Below, piece after piece: positions 1 through 3,940 of a stretch of 10,624 bases of DNA (its first letter is position 1; the number at the start of each line of letters is the position of its first letter). The notes beneath the pieces were generated by a model. The model saw only the letters and a program-made list of their open reading frames with translations, did not search any database and was not told the origin of the DNA. Source of the DNA: DASWIG01 sp965371445 (GTDB lineage: Bacteria > Acidobacteriota > Thermoanaerobaculia > Multivoradales > J023). The stretch is from positions 1-10,624 of the forward strand of contig CBDUYN010000264.1 of assembly GCA_965371445.1 (NCBI GenBank), given 5' to 3'. The position numbers and the translations under genes are program-made.

Positions 1-60
1 TCGCCGGCCGCCGGTTCGCCGGCCGCCGGTTCGCCGGCCGCCGGTTCGCCGGCCGTCCGG
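1..60. repeat. 15-base tandem repeat inside aroA
   Basis: The unit TCGCCGGCCGCCGGT occurs three times exactly (1-15, 16-30, 31-45), followed by a fourth, diverged copy (46-60). Because the unit is a multiple of three, it adds the pentapeptide T-G-G-R-R in frame to AroA on the minus strand without breaking it. The array reaches the window edge, so its full copy number is unknown. Confidence 0.95.
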
Positions 61-315
61 TAGAAGCTCCAGGTCGCCGTCGCGTTCCAGGACGCGAAAG
101 CCCGCGGCTTCAAGGCCGCCGAGGAAGAGGCGGGTGTCCTCTGAAAGCAGCGGGGCGCGGACCTTCAAGGCGATTCCCTGCAGCAGGGCGAGGTTGAAGT
201 AGCGCTGGGTGAGACTCTTCGAGCCGGGTACGCGGAGCCGGCCCCCGAGGGGGAGGCCGGAGCGGACCTCGTAGGTGTCCGCGTTCGGATCCGTCGAATT
301 CGAAGGTGAGACCAT
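1..315 (-). CDS. aroA: 3-phosphoshikimate 1-carboxyvinyltransferase (EPSP synthase), N-terminal part, runs off the left edge
   Basis: AroA transfers the enolpyruvyl group of phosphoenolpyruvate to shikimate-3-phosphate in the shikimate pathway, in the cytoplasm. From ATG at 315 the minus strand reads open for 105 codons to the window edge. Residues 30-38 are PGSKSLTQR, the substrate-binding signature of the family (K33, S34, R38 expected to contact shikimate-3-phosphate/PEP). The segment LLSEDTRLFL further on matches the usual stretch after the first helices (E. coli has DSDDVR there). Codons 86-105 carry a TGGRR repeat encoded by a 15-base tandem repeat, close to where the family has a G-x-G-G segment. 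The start is preceded by GGAG (326-329) with a 10-base spacer and lies inside the reading frame of an MBL-fold remnant. The identification rests on motifs over the first quarter of the protein only; the rest is outside the window. The frame is uninterrupted as far as seen. Confidence 0.88.
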   Translation of the reverse strand, partial: MVSPSNSTDPNADTYEVRSGLPLGGRLRVPGSKSLTQRYFNLALLQGIALKVRAPLLSEDTRLFLGGLEAAGFRVLERDGDLELLPDGRRTGGRRTGGRRTGGRR

Positions 316-394
316 CGTAGGCAAGCTCCACTCCCGGCGGTAGCTCGACCGCCGGGGCGCCGTAGTCGACGTCGTGGTTCATGTGGGTGAAGTA
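296..394 (-). pseudogene. Remnant of the C-terminal end of an MBL-fold metallo-hydrolase
   Basis: About 33 codons read YFTHMNHDVDY, then ELPPGVELAYDGLTFEF. This resembles the conserved end of MBL-fold hydrolases of the PhnP/PqqB type, which commonly finish with a T-H-x-x-H-D segment and an A-Y-D-G-L segment. Nothing of the rest of the domain is present: an in-frame TGA lies at 422-424 and the lpxH-like gene ends at 447. No HxHxDH metal motif exists upstream. A different frame just upstream (KIRRTKTG at about 421-398) would also fit such a protein, which hints at a small indel. Downstream the frame stays open to 110, but only as a shadow of aroA. I infer that most of an MBL gene was deleted and its tail kept because it carries the aroA ribosome binding site. 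A sequencing or assembly fault is an alternative. Confidence 0.6.
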
Positions 395-446
395 CGTCCG
401 GTCTTGGTGCGGCGGATCTTCTCACAGCGTAAAGGCGGGAGGAAAG

Positions 447-1127
447 CTAGGCGTCGAGCCATTCGACGCGGTGGGAGTTGAACCACGAGTCGAGGACGCG
501 GATCTCGCCGCCCGCGACCGCGATCGCACGCTCCGTGTGGAAGTGGCCGAGGAGGAGGACGTCATACCCCTCGGCGAGACGCCGCTCGCCGTAGCGGCGG
601 ATCGCCTCGACGGGGATCAATCTCTTGTGCTTGAAGTTGGTTTGCGAGATCCGTGCCTCGGCCGTGTGCAAGGCGTGGTGCGCCAGGACGACGGGCGTTC
701 GCAAGGCGATGAAACGCGCCAGGGCGCTTTTCGAGATCCACCGCCAGAAGAGGTACTGGCGGTCGCGGTCGTTCAGACCGTCGCCGTGGACGGCGAGGTA
801 GCGTACACCGCCGTGCTCGAAGGCCACCTCGCTCGAGAGGCGGTCGAAAAGGTCCTCGTAGGGGCTGCCCTCCAGGAAGAAGTCACGGTTGCCCTCGACG
901 TAGTCGATCTGAAGCCCCGCGCAACGTAGCCGGCGCAGGACCGGGACGACCTCGCGAACCTCGGGCGTCTCCCAACGCGGCGAGCCCATCCAGACCTGGA
1001 AGATATCGCCCAGGAGCACGAGGTGGCGGCAGCCGCGCTCCGGGAGCTCCAGGAGCTGCTCGACCAAGGGACCGGGAGGCCCGCCGGGACCGCCCAGGTG
1101 GGCGTCGGCGACGATGGCGACGGACAT
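447..1127 (-). CDS. lpxH: UDP-2,3-diacylglucosamine hydrolase (LpxH-type metallophosphoesterase)
   Basis: LpxH cleaves the pyrophosphate of UDP-2,3-diacylglucosamine to give lipid X and UMP in lipid A synthesis, at the cytoplasmic face of the inner membrane. The 226-residue protein is close to the usual LpxH length (E. coli about 240). It shows the calcineurin-like metal-binding series in order: DAHL (D8, H10), GDIFQVW (D41), GNRDFF (N80, R81, D82), HGD (H114) and GHFH (H195, H197). GNRDF is typical of LpxH rather than of generic phosphoesterases. The start is ATG at 1127, with AGAGGAA (1133-1139) 5 bases upstream. That site overlaps the stop codon of mrp, which points to translational coupling. 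A related LpxH-like phosphoesterase of different specificity cannot be excluded. Confidence 0.87.
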   Translation of the reverse strand: MSVAIVADAHLGGPGGPPGPLVEQLLELPERGCRHLVLLGDIFQVWMGSPRWETPEVREVVPVLRRLRCAGLQIDYVEGNRDFFLEGSPYEDLFDRLSSEVAFEHGGVRYLAVHGDGLNDRDRQYLFWRWISKSALARFIALRTPVVLAHHALHTAEARISQTNFKHKRLIPVEAIRRYGERRLAEGYDVLLLGHFHTERAIAVAGGEIRVLDSWFNSHRVEWLDA

Positions 1128-1137
1128 GGGGATTCCT

Positions 1138-2220
1138 CTAGCTCGAGACGATGCGAAGCGCCGGGTGGCTGCGTTTTTTCACCTCGTCGTGGACTGCTTC
1201 GGCGAGCGAGCGAAACGCGTCGGCGTGGACCCCCGACGGCTCCGAGACCACGATCGGCTCGCCCGAGTCGCCGCCCTGGACGATCGACGGGTCGAGCGGG
1301 ATCGCGCCGAGAAAGGGACAGCCCAGGATCTCCGCCGTCGTCTCGCCGCCGCCGCGCTTGAAGATGTCGGTCGACTCGCCGCAGTGCGGGCAGACGAACC
1401 CCGACATGTTCTCGACGATGCCCATGACCGGCACGTTGACCTTGCGAAACATCGCGAGGCCCTTGCGGGCGTCGATCAGGGCGACGTCCTGGGGGGTGGT
1501 GACGATCACCGCGCCGGAAAGCGGGACTTTCTGCGCCAGCGTCAGCTGGACGTCGCCGGTGCCTGGCGGCAGGTCGACGACCAGGTAGTCGAGATCGCCC
1601 CAGGCCACCTCGCCCAGGAGCTGCATCAGGGCCTTCATCACCATCGGACCGCGCCAGATCACAGGCGTGTCCATCTCGATCAAAAAGCCCAGCGACATCA
1701 AGTGGATCCCGTACTTCTCGAAGGGCACGATGGTGTTGGCGTCGACCATCGGGCGGCTCGTGATGCCGAACATCGTCGGCAGCGACGGCCCGTAGATGTC
1801 GGCGTCGAGCAGGCCGACCTTGTGGCCCAACTGGCCCATGCGCACGGCGAGGTTGGCGGAGATCGTCGACTTGCCGACGCCGCCTTTGCCGGAGGCAACC
1901 GCGACGACGTGCTTGACGCCGGGTATGAGCCCCGGCTCGCGCGCCGTAGCGCGTTGCGGCGAATGGGCCGGCGGCGTCATCTCGAAGCGTACGCGGGCGT
2001 TTTCGACCTCGGGCAAGTTGCCGACGAGCCGCTCGACCTCCCGGACCACCTGCTCGGCGGCCTCGGGGTTGTGGGTCGACATCGAAAGCTCGACCGTGAC
2101 GTCGGCGCCGTCGACCTCGATCTGGCGGACAAAGCCGAAGGAGACAATGTCGCGGCTCATACCGGGGTAGCGAACTGTCCGCAGGGCTTCGCGGACCCGG
2201 GTCTGGATATCGGTGGCCAT
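1138..2220 (-). CDS. mrp: Mrp/ApbC/NBP35-family Fe-S cluster carrier P-loop ATPase
   Basis: The product is a 360-residue cytoplasmic scaffold/carrier that binds a 4Fe-4S cluster between two subunits and hands it to apo-proteins. Residues 1-85 form an N-terminal MIP18/DUF59 domain (contains RDIVSFGFVR). The deviant Walker A is GKGGVGKST at 111-119, followed by LLDADIYGPS, VVDLPPGTGD (214-223) and VENMSGFVCPHC. C277 and C280 form the CxxC motif that binds the bridging cluster, so the key residues are intact. The frame is open upstream to 2313, but ATG at 2220 is preferred: GAGAGGA (2229-2235) precedes it by 8 bases, and family homology begins at once with MATDIQTRV. It is 10 bases upstream of lpxH and almost certainly co-transcribed with it. 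Confidence 0.95.
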   Translation of the reverse strand: MATDIQTRVREALRTVRYPGMSRDIVSFGFVRQIEVDGADVTVELSMSTHNPEAAEQVVREVERLVGNLPEVENARVRFEMTPPAHSPQRATAREPGLIPGVKHVVAVASGKGGVGKSTISANLAVRMGQLGHKVGLLDADIYGPSLPTMFGITSRPMVDANTIVPFEKYGIHLMSLGFLIEMDTPVIWRGPMVMKALMQLLGEVAWGDLDYLVVDLPPGTGDVQLTLAQKVPLSGAVIVTTPQDVALIDARKGLAMFRKVNVPVMGIVENMSGFVCPHCGESTDIFKRGGGETTAEILGCPFLGAIPLDPSIVQGGDSGEPIVVSEPSGVHADAFRSLAEAVHDEVKKRSHPALRIVSS

Positions 2221-2297
2221 GGGGGGTGTCCTCTCGGGTGGGTGGAACCGTGGCCGCGGCGCGCGGCCGGTGAAGGAGTGAGCATACCTGAAGCGCC

Positions 2298-2336
2298 TCC
2301 ACCCGGGGTCCACCCGGGGTTAAAACCCCGGGTGGA
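2298..2336. repeat. Direct repeat plus strong hairpin between plsC and mrp
   Basis: TCCACCCGGGG occurs twice head-to-tail (2298-2308, 2309-2319) and once inverted (2326-2336). The second and third copies form a near-perfect hairpin: 13-base arms at 2309-2321 and 2324-2336 around two bases. It lies 11 bases past the plsC stop on the minus strand. No T-tract follows on that strand, so it looks more like an mRNA-stabilising or REP-like element, or a rho-assisted attenuator between the two gene pairs, than a classic intrinsic terminator. Confidence 0.75.
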
Positions 2337-2347
2337 GTGGCCGCAAG

Positions 2348-3103
2348 CTACGAAGCGGAGGAACGCAGCTGCTCGATCTTCTCGCGGACTTCTTCCGTCA
2401 ACCTCTTCCGGTCGCGCACACCGAGCCCGGAGACCTTGATCGGCTCCCCGTAGGACACCACGACGGTCCCGGGGCGGTTCAGGTAGCTCTTCGGAGGACG
2501 CGCCTCCCGGGTACCCCGGATCCCCACCGGCACGATCGGGTACCCGGTCTTGAGCGCCATCAAGAAACCCCCGGGCTTGAACGGCAGGAGCTCACCGTCG
2601 GTGCTGCGGGTCTCCTCGGGAAAAAGCAGGATCGAGCGCCCGCTCTCCAGGCTACGGATGGCGGCGTCGAACGACTCCTTGGCCGCCGCCCGTTTGCCGC
2701 GGTCGACCGGGATGAAGCCGCCCGCGGCGAGGCCCCAGCCGAGGAAGGGGATGCGGAAAAGGCTCTTCTTGGCGAGCAGCCGCGTCTCGCCCGGGAGCGT
2801 GAGGATCAGCGCCGGGATGTCCATCATGCTCTCGTGGTTCGCCATGAAGACGTAGCCCTTCTTCGAATCCAGGGGCACCGCGAAGCGGGCTTGCGTCCGG
2901 ATGCCGCTCGACAAGAGCAGCTTGTAGCTCCACAGCCAGGCGCAGAGGTACATCCAGCGGCCGCGTGGCGGCAGCCAGCCGACGATCGTCGCGAGGCCAC
3001 CCAAGACGATCGTAGCGACGACCAGGACGAGGTTGCCGAGGACGGTGAAAAACGCCGTCGCGACGGCGCTCGGAGGCCGGGCGGCGGGAGAGGGTTCGCT
3101 CAT
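2348..3103 (-). CDS. plsC: 1-acyl-sn-glycerol-3-phosphate acyltransferase (PlsC family)
   Basis: The enzyme acylates lysophosphatidic acid to phosphatidic acid for phospholipid synthesis at the inner membrane. The 251-residue protein has a hydrophobic N-terminal segment (about 16-44), then the LPLAT motifs in order: NHESMMD at 89-95 (catalytic H90, D95), GGFIPVDR at 128-135, FPEETRS at 161-167 and VPVGIRGT at 191-198. Motif III is usually FPEGTRS; here the glycine is glutamate (GAG), one base from GGG. The start is ATG at 3103, 12 bases after the stop of the NTF2-like gene. No good Shine-Dalgarno is visible, so translation may depend on the upstream gene. Other LPLAT members (for example lysophospholipid or ornithine-lipid acyltransferases) share these motifs, so the exact substrate is inferred. 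Confidence 0.85.
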   Translation of the reverse strand: MSEPSPAARPPSAVATAFFTVLGNLVLVVATIVLGGLATIVGWLPPRGRWMYLCAWLWSYKLLLSSGIRTQARFAVPLDSKKGYVFMANHESMMDIPALILTLPGETRLLAKKSLFRIPFLGWGLAAGGFIPVDRGKRAAAKESFDAAIRSLESGRSILLFPEETRSTDGELLPFKPGGFLMALKTGYPIVPVGIRGTREARPPKSYLNRPGTVVVSYGEPIKVSGLGVRDRKRLTEEVREKIEQLRSSAS

Positions 3104-3115
3104 CGGCTGGAACCG

Positions 3116-3583
3116 TCAGCTCTCGTGACGGTGATAGACCTTGGCGACGATCCGCCAGCCACTGTCGAATTTCAAGAGCGACAGGTAGTCGGTGTAGACG
3201 TGCTTACCCTCGTGGGAGAGCTCGATCTTGACCGCCGCGGCGTTGCCCGTCACGTCGACCGAAGCGAAGCGGTGCTCCCAGAGGTTTTTCGCCGGATCGA
3301 ACTCCTCGCTGGCCTTGCGATTCGCCGTGCTCTTGACCCAGTCGGCAATCGGGTACTTGCCGATCTCCTCGCCCTTGGGCGAGAAGATCGCGAAGTCGGG
3401 GTGAAAGCCCCGGGCCATGGCGTCGGGATCGAGCTCGTTGAAGGCGCCGTGGACGTAGCTGGCCTCGATCAGGGCCTTGATCTCGTCGGCGTCGGAACCG
3501 GCACGCAGGTCCGACACGCTCCAGGTCGCCAGGCCGAGCGCCACGGCGACGATCGGGATGAGCTTCATGAGCTTGTTCTTCAC
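3116..3583 (-). CDS. Secreted NTF2-like / putative lumazine-binding family protein
   Basis: This is a 155-residue protein with a likely Sec signal peptide (K-rich start, hydrophobic 7-22, probable cleavage near residue 28, LRA|GS), so probably periplasmic. The mature part has the character of a single NTF2-like cone (SnoaL/lumazine-binding type): an N-terminal helix with IKALIEASYVHG, the motif GFHPDFAIFSPKG, and a C-terminal sheet ending YLSLLKFDSGWRIVAKVYH. Family members are small proteins or enzymes of diverse, often unknown function, and no catalytic residues can be assigned here. Translation begins at GTG (3581-3583), chosen because GAGGAG (3591-3596) stands 7 bases upstream; an in-frame ATG at 3568 has no comparable site and would cut off the charged part of the signal peptide. 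It is the first gene of the minus-strand run. Confidence 0.8.
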   Translation of the reverse strand: MKNKLMKLIPIVAVALGLATWSVSDLRAGSDADEIKALIEASYVHGAFNELDPDAMARGFHPDFAIFSPKGEEIGKYPIADWVKSTANRKASEEFDPAKNLWEHRFASVDVTGNAAAVKIELSHEGKHVYTDYLSLLKFDSGWRIVAKVYHRHES

Positions 3584-3590
3584 AGTCAGT

Positions 3591-3596
3591 CTCCTC
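3591..3596 (-). promoter_or_regulatory. Ribosome binding site fixing a GTG start (NTF2-like gene)
   Basis: GAGGAG on the minus strand, 7 bases from the GTG at 3583. It decides the start in favour of GTG over the ATG at 3568. Confidence 0.85.
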
Positions 3597-3927
3597 GGGT
3601 GGTGACAGGGTTCGACTCGTTCCGGACCTCCATCCTACTCCATGCTAGCGGGTGCCTGACCTTGCCACCCGGCGTGCCTGGCCGAAGACAAAGCTGCGCG
3701 CTCGCCGGCTGTGAGGGCGATCCTGGCGAAGCTGGGTATATTTTTTTCTCTTCGGGATCACCCTTATTCTAACAGAGTCCGTCCCAGGACGTCGGCGCCG
3801 TCGGTCGTGGCTGCCCGGCTGCGGTCTGGCGCCGTCTGCGGGGACGGGTGAAGGGTTCCCATTGCTCTTAACACCTCGGGTCGTGTCCGGGTGGCAATGA
3901 GGCTTGCCGGAGGCGACGGGGATAAAC

Positions 3928-3934
3928 AGGAGGT
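3928..3934 (+). promoter_or_regulatory. Strong ribosome binding site of the protease gene
   Basis: AGGAGGT, a near-perfect anti-Shine-Dalgarno match, 6 bases before the ATG at 3941. It supports that start and suggests strong translation. Confidence 0.9.
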
Positions 3935-3940
3935 AAGGGT

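Larger units (their letters stand above)
3584..3940. other. Divergent intergenic region between the NTF2-like gene and the protease gene
   Basis: These 357 bases hold no convincing gene. They must contain the promoters for the minus-strand run and for the plus-strand protease, since the two are divergent. An AT-rich patch (TATATTTTTTT at about 3738-3748, then TTATTCTAAC at about 3764-3773) stands out against the GC-rich surroundings and could be part of a promoter. If transcription of the protease starts there, its leader would be about 165 bases long and GC-rich. I could not match the leader to a known riboswitch consensus, and no -35/-10 pair is good enough to name. A 19-base sequence at 3779-3797 recurs in the TPR gene. 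Confidence 0.6.

Noticed and set aside
1..60. CRISPR array
   Set aside because: The repeat units are contiguous, 15 bases long, without spacers, and lie in frame inside aroA.
110..382. A 90-codon minus-strand frame beginning MNHDVDYGAP as a complete gene
   Set aside because: Only its first 29 codons resemble an MBL-fold protein end; the rest is out-of-frame aroA. It is treated as a remnant instead.
1138..2313. Longer mrp with a start at 2313
   Set aside because: The extra 31 residues are Arg/Pro-rich, lack family similarity and run through the plsC-mrp hairpin. The ATG at 2220 has a good ribosome binding site.
2309..2336. Classic intrinsic terminator after plsC
   Set aside because: The stem is strong but no T-tract follows on the transcribed strand, so it is listed as a repeat/hairpin only.
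773..2439. Long open frames overlapping mrp on both strands (773-2302 minus, 1114-2439 plus)
   Set aside because: Both are rich in Arg/Ala/Pro/Asp with no motifs, while the mrp frame has Walker A, CxxC and the DUF59 domain.
3775..3940. A c-di-GMP (GEMM) or other riboswitch in the protease leader
   Set aside because: Stretches such as GGCAATGAGGCTTGCC form a small stem, but the conserved core of the GEMM class could not be found. There is no support beyond general foldability.
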